DNA of 64,000 bases from assembly GCF_000005505.3 (NCBI RefSeq), contig NC_016131.3:7833501-7897500 (forward strand), in the 5' to 3' direction. The stretch is from Brachypodium distachyon. Its lineage: Eukaryota; Streptophyta; Magnoliopsida; Poales; Poaceae. The notes under the pieces were generated by a model. It made no database searches and had not been told where the DNA came from. It saw only the letters and a list, made by a program, of their open reading frames with translations. How positions within the stretch are numbered: the first letter of the stretch is position 1; each line of letters begins with the position of its first letter. Positions 1 through 12,026 of the stretch are shown here, piece after piece. The translations under genes and the position numbers were made by a program.

Positions 1-1267
1 CTGATTTACTCGCTCTGATCAGCGCTTCTTAATTTTTGAAACACCTGTGATTAGCACTCGGTGCACGCCTACAGAGCTCCTTAAATACATTGGGGGCAGG
101 GAATGGATGAGTGGCGGCTCATGTATATTCGAAGCTAGGATTAGTTTTATCTCTTGAGCTGATTGTGCTTAGAGAGTGACCTGTAACCGTAAGTTTCTCT
201 CAGGTGTGTACTTACTCTCCCTCTTCACTTCCCTGATTACTATCTTTGGAAAAGGACGTGGTAGTGGTAGTACTTACTTTCTTCAGTATACTTCCTAGTA
301 ACAAACTTCAACGAGCGATTCTTCCCACTTCCCTGAACTTGGTGCACCGGAGACGACCTTGAGCGAGCAGCAGGTGAAGTAAGGCTCGTGGCTGAGGTCC
401 ATGAAGACCCGACACACGGTGGTAGCATCAGGGATATCTCGGACTCCAAGCACCTGGGGGGGAGTTTTTTCTTCGATTAACACACGTACGGTTACCATTT
501 ACCAAGCTCGATGTCTCCGCCGTTACCGTACATTAGAATAAAGTCGCCTTTCTATTAAGAGGAGATCCCCGGATAATGATGAGAAGATACGCGGGCGATT
601 ATTTAAAGAGAGATTAGCACGGCGTGTTAGCTTTTTTTGAGAGAGAGCAAGCACGGCGTGTTAGCAGGTGCTGCTTACGTGGCTGGCCCGATCCACAGAG
701 GTGGGTGGGGGGCCGCTAAGCTTTAGTGCAGCGCGAATCAGCGGTCAAGGAAGCCGATCGGGTTCGTGTACGTGCTGCTTGACCTGATTTGTATTAGTAC
801 CAGGAACGTTTAATCGTGCGCCGTGTGCCATCAGTCACGACCCGACCCGGACCCTGGATTTAGTTGAAATCGGCGTGTGATTCTTTCAGATCTCTCAAAG
901 GAAAGAAAATATTTGTTCTGCCTGGGAAGATTAAGGCAGTCTGTTTGCGGCAGCTGGGTTTGGAGTTTCTTGTATCTGTATTAGCTTACGTGAGAGCGAA
1001 CGTCATACTACTTTCTGTTATCGGTTTCAATGATGAAACGGGACTACAAGGAGTCGACGCCCAATATAATTTTCTGAAAATTATCAAAGAGTGCATGGTA
1101 ATAGAAAGTGTTGGTAAACTTAGAGAGAATCACAAATATATTCACAAATAGGAAGCTAATAAATACTGCATACACTGGAGCAGAAAAAAATCATGTATGC
1201 ATATAAATATAATAAATGCGTGATATCATGTTATTAATTGTTGCCAAAATTATCTAGGCAACTTGGC
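1..1267. other. 5' flank, no gene recognised
   Basis: I find no convincing gene here. A minus-strand open stretch at about 295-498 reads somewhat like coding sequence (mixed hydrophobic and polar residues, several cysteines), but I recognise no domain and see no complete gene. A 16-bp motif (agcacggcgtgttagc) occurs twice near 618 and 650. From about 1069 onward the DNA resembles the DNA upstream of the other two defensin-like copies (about 2428 and 24186), so this is where the duplicated unit begins. Confidence 0.5.
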
Positions 1268-1275
1268 TATAAAAA
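1268..1275 (+). promoter_or_regulatory. TATA box of defensin-like gene 1
   Basis: TATAAAAA lies 118 bp upstream of the ATG. The same TATAAAAA sits at the equivalent place in the other two copies (2745-2752 and 24408-24415), each followed by a similar 'ggtcaatct' segment, so it is a conserved core promoter of this small family. Confidence 0.7.
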
Positions 1276-1385
1276 CTAGTCAATCTAGACATCTACATTG
1301 ACCACCACAAGGCAGTTAGAGGGAATCGAAAACAGGAACCCAACCCATATACTCACCAAGAAGCACTAAAGTCTTCCGAAGAAGG

Positions 1386-1741
1386 ATGAGGGCTACGTAC
1401 ATGACGATCGTTGGTCTTGTCCTTTTGGTGCTAGCCTCCGGTATGTATATGTTATACCTTTTTCACGCTAATGTGCATCAACGACAAATTATTTCTACTT
1501 TTATAAGTATAACTTATGAGGCATTCTTTGATTTTCTTTTTTCTTTTTGGTAATATCTGAAGATATGGTGGCAACATCATCAACGACAAAGGATGGATAT
1601 CTTACCTCAACGAACTGCATAGTTAAAACACCGATGCGTTGTGATGAAATCAAGAGATGCGTGGATACGTGCAACTCTCTATCACGTGGGAAGCCTGAGA
1701 TTAGCTGTGTTGACGGGGAATGCATTTGCAAATTTTGTTGA
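1386..1741 (+). CDS. Defensin-like cysteine-rich secreted peptide, copy 1
   Basis: A two-exon gene for a 77-residue peptide. Exon 1 (1386-1440) encodes a signal peptide: a short charged start, then a Val/Leu-rich core ending LVLAS. The intron starts GTATGT at 1441 and ends AG at 1562. Exon 2 (1563-1741) encodes the mature domain with eight cysteines spaced C-x7-C-x5-C-x3-C-x11-C-x4-C-x-C-x2-C. The C-x3-C and later C-x-C pairs are the hallmark of the cysteine-stabilised alpha-beta (defensin, gamma-thionin, LCR) fold. Such peptides are secreted and act as antimicrobials or cell-cell signals; which applies here cannot be told. It is the only one of the three copies that keeps all eight cysteines in place. 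Start choice: the ATG aligns with that of copy 3. The coding exon is followed by AT-rich DNA. Confidence 0.8.
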
Positions 1742-1911
1742 TTATGGAACTATAGCGTGACGCTTATTTCCTCTTCATTGAATTAGTATTGGCAGCCGAT
1801 GTATTAGGAGTAGCAATACAGTGATCTGTACCAATATTGGCGATCCATGTACTAGCAATGTGTATCAATTGTTCACACCAATAAATGACATAGGAATATC
1901 AACGGATCGAA

Positions 1912-2498
1912 CTATTCATGAGGTAATCCATGTGTTTTCAACCAATAAATGAACCTCTCGTTACTTCTTTCCCGCTCATTTTTACCGTCTGTTTCCACTC
2001 CTTTGGTTATATGGTTGAGTAACTGACACCAAGGTGATCCACACGCCACGTTCCTATGATCATGGCACCTGCAACGACCAGATTCACACTGGTCCCTGAC
2101 AACGTGGGTGTCGAGAACTCTAGAGTCCACCTTCTTTAGAAGAAAGCTCGTTTCATCTTCTTGATGCTAGTTTCCTCATAGCTGAACGATCCCTCCACTC
2201 GCTTACCACATCCTACATTTAGTTGCAAACCCTCACACCTCGCCGACGCTTGATCCTCCAATAGCTCATCTTGTGTCATCTTGCTCCGCTCACGGTGGCC
2301 TAACTCCACCCATATAGCCCTCAACGGTGAGGAGAGTGGCCATGAAAGATGGGACTTGCAGTTGATCCATGCTGCGATATAATGAAATAGGAGTTTGAAG
2401 CCCATTGTTGGATATTTAGGCCCGGCCCAATATAATTTCTGAAGATTCTGAAAGAGTACATGGTAATTTAAAATATTGGTAAAATCATAGTGAATCAA
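1912..2498. repeat. Duplicated 3' flank of the defensin-like unit
   Basis: This non-coding segment recurs, diverged, at about 23940-24230 and 25850-26320: 'cctctcgttacttctt' followed by 'gctcattttta', the tail 'gagtccaccttctttagaagaaag', then 'cacctcgccgtcgcttgatc'. It marks the boundary of the tandemly duplicated block. The copy at 25850-26320 is not followed by another peptide gene in this window, so a unit may have been lost or truncated there. Confidence 0.65.
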
Positions 2499-2517
2499 AA
2501 ATTAAGACGCTTGCTTA

Positions 2518-2646
2518 GAAAAGAAAATCACAAATAGGAAGCTAATAAATACTCGGATTTCAAAAGAAAATCACAGATAGGAAGCTAATAAATACTCGGA
2601 TTTGAAAAAAAAATCACAAATAGGAAGCTAATAAATACTCGGAGCA
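2518..2646. repeat. Three tandem 43-bp repeats
   Basis: The motif 'aaaatcacaaataggaagct' followed by 'aataaatactcgga' repeats three times with a 43-bp period (key T positions 2528, 2571, 2614). It lies in the promoter region of defensin-like copy 2. Copy 1 has one unit at the equivalent place, so the array expanded locally after duplication. Confidence 0.8.
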
Positions 2647-2889
2647 GCCAAAAAATGCATATGTATAAATAAGGCCAACAGAAATAATTAATGTGTAGAT
2701 ATCGTGTTATTAATTGCTGCCAAAATGATCTTGGATAGCTTCGCTATAAAAACTTGGTCAATTTAGTAGACCACCGGAAAGTGGAACAGAGGGAATCGCA
2801 AACAAGAACACAACCCATGCTCAAGTAACAAGCATACTAACGTCTTGTGAGGAAAGACGAGGGTTACACTACTAAAAAACGATCTATAT

Positions 2890-3195
2890 GCAACGGCACA
2901 TCAGTAACGGGTCCGGCGCGACCGTTACTGATGAACAACATCAGTGTCGGTCGCGGCCGTGACCGTTATTGATGAACAGAGCGGGGTCTGTCCGTCCCCG
3001 CCCAGCTATACATCAGTGGCGGTCGCGCGAGGCGACCGCCACTGATGAACCATCATACCTCGCGAGATACATCAGTGGCGGTCGGTAAAAAGACGACCGC
3101 CACTGATGAATCACGCATACCGTTACTGATGTACCCCCTATTATCAGTAACGGTCGCCCAATTCCCGACCACCACTGATGAGTATCGCGGTTTAA
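2890..3195. repeat. Left subterminal repeat array of the CACTA
   Basis: Roughly ten degenerate copies of 'catcagtaacggtcg' and its inverse 'cgaccgttactgatg' occur, spaced about 30-60 bp. In this superfamily such arrays are binding sites for the element-encoded TNPA/TNPD-type protein. The array ends at a possible TATA (tttaaata, about 3191) in front of the GC-rich leader of TNP2, so it may also serve as the promoter. Confidence 0.85.
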
Positions 3196-3728
3196 ATACG
3201 AAGAACAGAGCCGCAGCTGGTCGGGTTGCGCGTCGTAACGGACCAGCTGCGGCCCCTTCTTCTCCGGCGACGGCGAAGAGCTGCCCGCGGCGCCATGGCC
3301 GTCGGCGAGCCCCCCAGGTAGCCCCTCCTCCCTCTCCCTTCCTCCTCTCTCCCCCCCACGCTGGCGGCCGCCGTCTCCATGGCTGGCGGGCGGCCATGGC
3401 CGCCGAGCTCCGATCTTCAACCCCGAAGCTTCCCTCTCCCTCCCGATCTATCTCGCCAGCTTCCAATTTCTCTCAGAAGTTCCCCAATTTCAAAATTTTG
3501 AGCTCCGGCCGCCGGCCAAAATGCGGCCTCCTGTCGTCGCCCGGAGCTTCCCTCTCCCTTGCGAGCTCTCTCTCCCTCCCGATCTTTCTCGCCGGCCTCC
3601 AATTTCTATTCGAATGTCTCTAATTTAAAAAATTTAGTTAGCTCCGGTTAATTAACACCTTAATCCCCTTGTCAATGATTAGGCAAACTATTTTGCTTTG
3701 TTTGTTGTCTTGTGTATTGTGTTGTAGA

Positions 3729-6700
3729 TCGAATGACCGTTCTTGGATGTACGCCAAGGAAAGAATCAATGCTCGTTGGATAACCGAATGGACGGTCTTT
3801 TTTGGACTCGCGAAAGGTGATATGGAACGAAAAGGACTTGTGATGATGTGTTGTCCATGTCGCAAATGTGGAAACACATGCATGATGAAGCCTGAAGATG
3901 TTCAGATTCACGTGCTGGCATCGGGTTTTGTGAAAGGTTATTCTCGCTGGACTTGTCACGGGGAGGATGCGGTTGATGTCGGTAGCGGTAGCGAACATGA
4001 TGATGTCCTGCGATATGATCTGGCGAATGATTCCGAGGAAGAAACAAGGGTCGATGAGGAGGCTAATGTGGAAGGTGAAGGGGCTCCACGTGACAGAATT
4101 GCTGAAATGCTAGATGAACCGTACCTACGGGAGCAGCTGGAGGACCCTGAAGATGAGGCAGAGTCTGCTCAGTTCAAAAAATTGTTGGAGGACGCAAACA
4201 CACCCTTGTATGATGGAGCTGGCGAAGAAAACAACGTGGTCGAAGTGACGCTCGAACTTTTGAGGCTGAAGGCAGCATCATGCTGGTCAGACAAGGGCTT
4301 CACGGACTTGTTGAGTTACCTTGCTTCGGTTTTTCCATAGCCAAACAAGTTGCCCAAGAGCACATACGAGGCGAAGAAGATTACATGCCCGCTTGAATTA
4401 GATTGCGTGAAACATCATTCATGTCCAAACGACTGCATGTTATACATTGGAGAGTACGAGAACCATGAGAGCTGCCACATATGCGGTGCATCGAGATACA
4501 AGAAGAAAAACGCAAGAGCTGGCGAAGACTATGGGGAAGAAGTGATGAAGGGCAGGCCGGCAAAGACTGTCTAGTATCTTACGGCAGGTGGCCGAGTTGA
4601 GCGTTGAATGCAGAACGTTAAGGACACGAGGTATCTCGTCCATCACGATCCGGCGCAGGCTGCATTCGATCCTGACGGGCACTACCGTGTGGAGGATTCT
4701 GGCGTCCTAAGACATCCTGCCGATGGGACTCAGTGGAGGAACTTCGACACGGCATTTCCTGATTTCGGGGCAGAGCCTAGAAACCTGAGGCTCGGTCTCA
4801 GCACTGACGGGATAAATCCTTTCGGAAACATGAACAACAAGCACAGCACATGGCCAGTGATCTTGTTTGTCTACAACCTTCCTCCATGGTTAATCATGAA
4901 GAGAAAGTACATCCACATATGCATGCTCATACAGGGTCCAAAGCAGCCGGGAGCTGACCTAAATGTGTATCTGCATGAAGTGACCGTACGCGGGTTCGAT
5001 CTCTGTGCTTTTAGTGCTAGTCCCTGGATCGACTAACCAGCACACACAGTTTCAAGATGTAATATCATAGAACAAAAGTCTCAATATTACAACGCATCAT
5101 CCAGAATTTAAAAGTACTTACAAGCTCGCATAACCTCATGGGTTAGTTGGAAATAAAACAATTGTTTAACAGCGGAAAAACGGAAGATACAAGGGTTACA
5201 TCAACACCATGGTGAGAGCGTGTTGGAATATAGGCCCGTAACCCAAAGAACCAGAATGTACTTTTACTCTTCGTCGGAGCTTCCTGCATCATTAAACGAT
5301 GCAGCCACTAGGGTCAATACATTGAATGTATTGGCAAGATCAATAGGAGTTATATCAGAACCTACCAAGTATATGCATAATGTGGCAAAGTGGGGTTCAA
5401 GGCTATTTGCATAAAAGCTTAGTTGTATTGTCCTATCTTTTAATCAAATATAATTTTATCACTATTGGACATGGGGTAGACACATCCATGCTCCTATTAA
5501 CCTAAGGACATTGAGTAGACACATCAATGCTCCTAAACCCAAGATCAAACCATTCATTTTATTTGGAAATTAGAATGAGTGAGACTTTCCTTACAGCTCC
5601 ATATCCAGTTGCTCAAAGTTTGTCCATTACCGGGGACACGGCTAAGTACTTAGTTTTGACGCTCTCGAGAGTTTATACACATTCCCTACAAGAAACCAAC
5701 GGGTTAATCCCTTGATGTCCTCAAGGTAGAGTAGCAACGGCGTCGATTACGAGATTTTCAGAGGTAATTTCCTAAACCACGAGAGAATCACGCTCCCCCT
5801 ACACATTCTACCTCAGTACAATTCCTCGGGTCTAGGTTCATACAACTTACTCTTGTCTCGCCAGAGCCCATATAGCATTGTGGTTGTACTGGAAGCTACT
5901 AAATAGGAAACTACTCCAGTCTCGGTTACCCCAGGTGGCATTCCACAGCTGCAACGTAGGCGCTCCCCGAATCCTCGGGAGAGATGTCCATGGACGATCC
6001 CTTCCGAATCCACAGGAAGTCGACTCAGAGGGACCCATATAAATGGACCTGACGCCGCTAAACCTCAAAATCCTCAAAGCCGCCCACCCAGGATGGTTCA
6101 TTAAATTAATTGTTTTGCCTTACTCTAGCAAAACATTTCATTTCTCCATAGGCATAACAGTATCATAATGTAATAATTTCCCCCACGATACTACCATAGC
6201 CTAGCATTCAACTACAATCGATGGCAATTTGGTAGAAAGGTAATGGTAAGGGTAAACTATACTACCTGGGATTTATTGCTAGCATAGAGGTACGAGTAAT
6301 ATTCCTAATGCATCTAATAAAACAACCAGTGCATAGTAAAAATATTTGGGAGATGATTAAAGTGAACTTGCCTTGTCCAAGGTTGTGGTAGTTCTTGCAC
6401 TCTTCGCAACAACAAGGTTCACAATCCACACAAGCTAAAATAAAAGAAAGCACACACACAATAAACATGCCATTCAATACAAAAACATGCTATGATGCAT
6501 ATGTCATGACGATGCACACATAGGTTGCTTCTAAATGTGACTTGTTTAGTTTTCTGTTTTCAAAAGCTTCACAAAAGATTTGGACAGATTATACAATAGC
6601 AAAGAGGTACTTACTTTGTATGAAACAAGGATGGGTTTTAATTAAAAGCTTATATGATTTTTGTAAAGCATGGAGCAAGATTAAATCTGTGTGGCCATAT

Positions 6701-9700
6701 CATTTACAAAATAATTTCCCTTTTGGTCCTAATGGACAGAGAACATACTCAAATTATTTTCCAGCAAGCTAACATGCTCCAAACTAGTTTGAAATAATTC
6801 ATTTGAATACTAAACCATAATTAAGCATTCTGTAATTTGTTTCTGGTAAAGTTGTTCAAATTTAAAATTAGACTATGCCAAAAGATTCTTCAGGTTGTGA
6901 GGATTCCAGAAAGGTATAGAACTTCAAATTTGGCCAAACGGTTTGAGAGATATGATGGTTTGTAGTTCCAGGGGCTTTTCTGCAAAGTTACTTTTTAATT
7001 CGGCCGAGAAATAAATTTTAATTTTATACGGGACACGTGGCGCTATCCTATAGGCTGGTACCGGTTCGGTTAGGGTTTTAATCTCAGCCATTCATGGAGA
7101 TCCGACGGCAGAGAGTGGAGACGGCTCACCGGGCGGTGCTAGGGTTCACCGGAGACGAGGAAGACTGCGGCGGCGGCTTCGGGCGGCGACGGCGCGGCGA
7201 CTCGGGCGTTGGTTCGGTTTGAGGAAGTAGGGGAACGGGTGCGGCTCGGCGAAGCGGTCCCGGCGGGGGTCGCGGCTTCGCTCGGGGAGCTCGGACGCGA
7301 CGTCAAGGACGGCGAAGGGCAGCGGCCGACGGCGACGGGCTCGGGCGGCGACGGCCTCTGGTCTGCGGTGGTCCATTACAGAAAACGACCGCGTCACATG
7401 GTGCGCGAGAGAGAGAGGAGAAGGAAGAGGGGGTCGGCCGTGCGAAAAGCTCACCTGGACGACGGCGACGGCGAGGAGACGGCGGCAGTAGAGAGCTTTC
7501 TCCGGCGAGGAATTGCGACAAAACGAGGGCAAAATTGAGCGTGGGAGTTGGGGGAAAAGTGAGAGAAAAGAGGGGGATTCGGGGTTACGCACACAGGTTT
7601 GAGGAAGGGGGCTCGTGCGCGGAAGAAACGACGCGGAGTCGTGGGCGTGCTCGCGGGTCGTGGCCGGAGATTTCGGCCGGGTGGTTGGAGAAGATGACGG
7701 GCGGGGCCCGCATGTCAGCGGCACAGGCGGCTCGGGCGCGTGAGGCGGGGCCGGTTTGGTCCGGTTGGGTCGGTTAGCAGGCCGGTTAGGCCCATTTGGC
7801 CGGGCCGGCCGCAGTTTTCTTTTTTTTTCTTTTCCTTTATCTTTTTCTATTTTCTGTTTTTGAACACCAAAATTAATTCAAAGCTCCAAATCACTCCAAA
7901 TAAATTGCAACAAAATTTGTAAAATCATATTTTCATATGATCTAACTTTTGGGACAAGAATTCGCTCAAAATAAAATACTTAAAAATACCTTTGCGTATA
8001 AAATAGCCTTTAAGGCCTTTTAGACTATCAAAATAATTTGGTTTTCAAAACAATTTCAAAAGCCAAATTATGGGATAGCTATATATATGCATTAAATCCC
8101 TTTTTATGCCAAAACCCTCATGGGTTAAAATGCAATTATTCAAAAGCAAGAACAAGGGCCAAATTCAAATAAAAGTACTTTTGTAAAAGGGTTTTCTGGG
8201 TTAATTTTAGGTTTTTTAAATGTGGTTAAATGCAAAGGTGGCATGATGCTTATGAAATGCGATGCATATGAAGAGTTTTGAAAATTGGGATGTTACACTG
8301 CAGCTAGTGAAGGATGAGCTGAAGCAGCTTTGGAGCCCTGGTAGAGTGGTTTTGGACGCAAACAGGAGGGAGTACTTCACGATGAGAGCAGCGCTTCTGA
8401 CCTGCGTGCATGACTACCCGGCGAATGAAAATACTTCATGCCAGGTGACACATGGCTACAAGGCCTGTACAAAGTGCGGAGAAAACACGACATCGGAGAA
8501 GTTGCCCGCTTGATCCAAAATTGTTTACATGGGCTACCGAAAGTGGTTGGATGCTAAAGACCCTTGAAGGGATGACAAGGAAAGGTTCAATGGGAAGAAA
8601 GAGCACGGGACAGCCCCGAAGGAGAAGTCTAGTATGCAAATTCTCGAAATTGTGAACGATCTTGAGGTTGTCCCTGGAAAGATTGCTGCGAAGAAATATA
8701 AGGAACCTGAAGGCGTCGTGTGGAAAAGGAGGTCCGTATTCTGGGACCTGGAGTACTGGACACATTTAGAATGCCGTCACAGCATAGATGTCATGCACGT
8801 GGAGAAAAATGTATGCGACGGCGTGCTGGGGTTTGCTGATGAATATTGCAGAGAAGACGAAAGATGGACCCAATGCATGGAATGACCTGGAACTCATGTC
8901 TATCAGAAAAGAGTTGTGGGGCAAAGATCAAGTGTCGGCAGCCAACAAGAATGGTTTTGTGATGGTGACCACGCGGTGTCGTCTTGCATGTTACAACCTG
9001 TACAAAGACGAGTTGCATAGGATGTGCCAGTGCCTGCAGGGCATTAAAGTCCCATCGAACTACTCGTCGAGCATCAAACATCTAGTTGACATGAAGAGTC
9101 ACAAGCTATCTGGCATGAAGTCTCACGACGACCATGTCATACTCACTCAGTTACTTCCAGTTGCAATCAGAGGTATCATGGAGCCGCACGTAAGGGAGAC
9201 AATCATGAAGCTTTCTGACTTCTTTGACAGCATCTCGCAGAAGTCAATCACCGTTAGACGATGCCAGATACTGAAGGATAGTATGCTACAGATTCTGTGC
9301 GAGCTCGAGATGTTCTTCCCTCCATCATTCTTCGATATCATGGTCCATCTAATGATCCACATATGCGATGAGATCTTGTCCCTAGGGCCCACGTTCTTGC
9401 ATAACATATATGGCCCTGAACGATACAACGGGGTTCTGAAGCGCTACGTTCGTAACAGATCACGTCTGAAAGGTAGCATCGTGGAAGGTTTTAGGTTACA
9501 AGTGTGCATCGAGTTCTGCACGGATTGGTTGGCCAATCAGAAATCAATAGGTGTTACCGAATCACAGCACAAGGACAAGCTCGATGGCGAAGGTGGCCTT
9601 GGACATACATACCTTAATGCCTATGGAAAAGGAAGGGAAGCTAACTTTGAAAGAGCACATTTGGTTGTGTTGCAAACTGTCGATTGCTACCGGCCTTATC

Positions 9701-9765
9701 AGGAAATGCACATGGAACAACTGCGAAATGAAAACCCTAAAAGAGGAGAAGTCTGGAATCACTAG
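3729..9765 (+). pseudogene. TNP2-type CACTA transposase, decayed and interrupted
   Basis: Order of what is readable: a transposase-associated domain (about 3735-3960; DRSWMY, then CPCRKCGN); a TNP2 N-terminal part (about 4380-4975; CxxCG zinc-type pair, 'LRHPADGTQWRNFD', 'LSTDGINPFGNMN'); a break by the solo LTR at 4976-8297; the TNP2 remainder (8303-8880; 'HSIDVMHVEKNVCD'); and a DUF4218-type C-terminus (about 9300-9480; 'FPPSFFDIMVHL', 'RSRLKGSIVEGF'). With the LTR and its CTGCA duplication removed, the reading VYL-QLVKDELKQLW is continuous. Damage includes in-frame stops near 4338, 4572 and 4610 and frame changes near 8500 and 8830. The likely initiator also seems to have lost a base, since the ATG at 3734 is out of frame with DRSWMY. 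A catalytic transposase cannot be made from this copy. Confidence 0.88.
4976..8297 (-). mobile_element. Solo LTR (3.3 kb) inside TNP2
   Basis: It begins TGAAGTGACC and ends GGGATGTTACA, with the 5-bp target duplication CTGCA on both sides (4971-4975 and 8298-8302). The TNP2 reading frame becomes continuous when it is removed. No pol or gag is present, so it is a solo LTR left by LTR-LTR recombination, or a large non-autonomous element. The minus orientation is inferred because TGTAACATCCC is a common LTR start in grasses. A GC-rich stretch at 7080-7780 contains long open frames of low complexity that I regard as shadows. The first 65 bases at 4982-5047 recur at 50965-51048. Confidence 0.85.
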
Positions 9766-9867
9766 GAGAACAATAAAACATTCGCAGCATGGCTGAAGAA
9801 TTATTGGTACGGCAGGGAGACGACCAATGTATCAGAAGAGATGGTTGCATGTTTCAGATGAGTATAT

Positions 9868-10029
9868 GCACACATCAGTAACGGTCGGGTAACAAGACGA
9901 CCGTTATTGATGTTTTGTTGAGCATTGCTCACTTGAGCACATCAATGGCGGGCGTTTTCTTCCGCGCCCCTTACTGATGATTGAAGGAACATCAGTAACG
10001 GTCGCGTTCCTTACCCGCCTGTTACTGAT
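9868..10029. promoter_or_regulatory. Internal CACTA repeat cluster with TATA, likely ORF2 promoter
   Basis: Six or so copies of the 'catcagtaacggtcg' motif in both orientations lie between the two transposon genes, where such repeats are not normally expected. They are followed at about 10032 by 'atggtatataaggga', a TATA-like site, and then a GC-rich leader (10080-10530). The arrangement copies the one in front of TNP2. I infer that it drives ORF2. Confidence 0.5.
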
Positions 10030-10538
10030 GCATATATGGTATATAAGGGAACACGCCGAAACACTTAGTCTCATTCTCGCCTGCGCGTCCTCCCCTAACC
10101 CGAGAGACCAGCAGTGGGCACTTCCGTAACCCTAGCAAAGCGCTGCCGGATTTTCGCGCCGCCGCCGCCGTCGACCCCGCGCTGCCTCGAGCCCGCCGAC
10201 GGGCTCCTCGTCCTCGCCTCCGCGCTGTCTTCCTCGTCCTCGCCCGGAGCCCGCCGCCGACGGCCTCGTCGTCCTCGTCCCCGAGCCCAAGCACCGCCAC
10301 CCAGCTGTCATCCTCGCCCGAGTGCCGCCACCCCGCATCGTCCTCCTCCCCGACCCCGCGTCCTCGTCCTCAAGCCCGAGCGCCGCCACCCCGCGTCGTC
10401 CTCGCTCGAGCGCCGCCACCCCGCGCCGCCGTCTCCCTCCTCACCGAGCCTGCGTCGTCTCCCTCCTCACCGAGCCACAGGTGCGCGCCTCTGCCTCCTT
10501 CTCCTCTGGCTCCCTCCCTCTCCTCTGATTTAGCTTGA

Positions 10539-10676
10539 TTTAGGGTTAGGGTTAGGATTTGTTCCTGTTAATTTAGGGTTAGGATTTGTTGCGGTTAATT
10601 TAGGGTTAGGTTAGGATTTGTTGCTATTAATTTAGGGTTAGGATTTAGGATTTGTTGCTATTAATTTAGGATTAGC
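10539..10676. repeat. Degenerate tandem repeat rich in TTTAGGG
   Basis: Five units of about 27-34 bp each contain tttagggttagg followed by atttgttgctattaa. The core resembles the plant telomere unit TTTAGGG. It lies downstream of the GC-rich leader of CACTA ORF2, in what would be its first intron, so it is an internal satellite of the transposon and not a telomere relic. Confidence 0.75.
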
Positions 10677-11075
10677 ATTGTAGTTTGTAGTAGTAGATAA
10701 TTTATATCAAATTAGATGTACATTTCCCACCACACACCAGGGCATGCATACATTGTGAATTTGATATAGTATTGAGTTAGATGGGCACACATATTGTAAT
10801 ACTAAATTTGTAACATGGATATTGTCGCACCAGTGGTACCCAGGGTACCACCGTTCCATGACGCGTGGGCCTCGTCACCGAGTTCCCAGGAGGATCTCGT
10901 CTCGGGCGGCAGCTACAAGCAGCCCGGCAAGCTACCAAGCTGGAAGGGCTAGCGGGGCTTTGGGGAATATTCCCGCCTGGACACCTCCCGGGGAGCCACT
11001 TGCCGGGAGGGGGGTTCCCAGGTGCGGTCAGGCCTAGGCGCCTCCCGGGAAGTCCCTTGCCGCGAGGAGGGGTTC

Positions 11076-11570
11076 AAGACGAGAACCTTTGATAAGCTCA
11101 AAGGCCACGGGAAACACTGGGTTGAAGAACTCCAGCTCGTGCTGTGGTCAATCAGGACCACACCTAGTCAGGCAACGGGCGAAACTCCTTTCGTCCTTGT
11201 CTACGGGGCAGAAGCGGTGCTGGCCCTCGAGCTCAAGCACGGATCTCCCCGAGTACGCGCGTACGGCAACCCCCGCCAACACGAGCAAAGGGTTGACGAT
11301 CTAAATTTCATCGAAGAGCTCCGATGCCGAGCTGCTGTGCGGGCCGCGCGCTACCAGCAGGGACTCCGTCGTTACCACGACAGGCGAGTCAGTCCGTCCC
11401 CGGGGGCTCGAGAACGGAGACCTTGTCCTGCGCCGGATACAAGGAACGAAGGCCGGGAACAAGTTGACTCCGAAATGGGAGGGCCCCTTTAGGGTAGTGC
11501 AAATGACCAGACCGGGGGCTGTCCGGCTGGAAACCGAAGATGGCTTGCCGATGCAAAATAGTGGAATATT
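11076..11570 (+). pseudogene. Gypsy pol C-terminus (integrase end)
   Basis: Only the last part of the integrase and the tail of pol remain. Readable motifs: 'KHWVEELQLVLWSIRTT', 'TGETPFVLVYGAEAV', 'YQQGLRRYHDRRV' and, in another frame, 'LTPKWEGPFRV', the usual sequence after the integrase core in grass RIRE2-like gypsy elements. A frameshift near 11395 separates the last two. The catalytic core (D, D, E) lies in the deleted part. Confidence 0.85.
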
Positions 11571-11870
11571 GAGCACTTGCGCAAGTTCTACCCGTGACGT
11601 GGCGGAGCCCGACCCTCAGGTGATGCTGCCGATGCATAACTCTCGAACTAGTGTAGCCAGGCAGCCCTCATGTGTAAACCACTAGTTATTGTGAATAAAG
11701 ATAAGTGTTTCTTTCCTGAATTTCAAAGTTGCCTCGTTTATTTGCGTGTTCCCCATTCTTCTGTCTCCTGCTTTGGGTGCACGGAAGTGTCTTTCCATAC
11801 TTGGTTTTGAGCAGGAGCCTGCTGGAGCCTCGAAGACAAAAACCTGTTGCCGGACCGCTCCAGCACGGGG

Positions 11871-12026
11871 CATGCAGTTGCCGGGCTTCCCGCAACGTGC
11901 ATCACGGAACATGCAGTTGCCGGGTTTGCCGCAACATGCATCACGGGACTTCCAGTTGCCGGGCTTCCCGCAACGTGCATCACAAGGCGTGTAGTTGTCG
12001 GGCGCCCCTGCAACGTGCACCACGCA
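11871..12026. repeat. Four tandem 39-bp repeats in the gypsy element
   Basis: The unit begins catgcagttgccgggcttcc and continues cgcaacgtgcatcacggaa. The four copies are contiguous and diverge progressively towards the right. They lie just after the end of pol, between pol and the antisense ORF. No coding role is evident. Confidence 0.88.

Noticed and set aside
864..1151. 95-residue frame upstream of defensin-like copy 1
   Set aside because: No domain, and its second half is the non-coding duplicated promoter block found also at about 2428 and 24186.
7146..7724. Long open frames on both strands of a GC-rich block in the 3.3-kb LTR
   Set aside because: Low-complexity Arg/Pro/Ser translations open in several frames at once, as expected from GC-rich sequence; no domain.
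10114..10533. 139-residue proline/serine-rich frame
   Set aside because: GC-rich transcribed leader of the CACTA second gene; no conserved motif, no independent start context.
10535..10680. Possible interstitial telomere
   Set aside because: Units are about 30 bp with only one or two TTTAGGG-like cores each and lie inside a transposon; not a tract of perfect heptamers.
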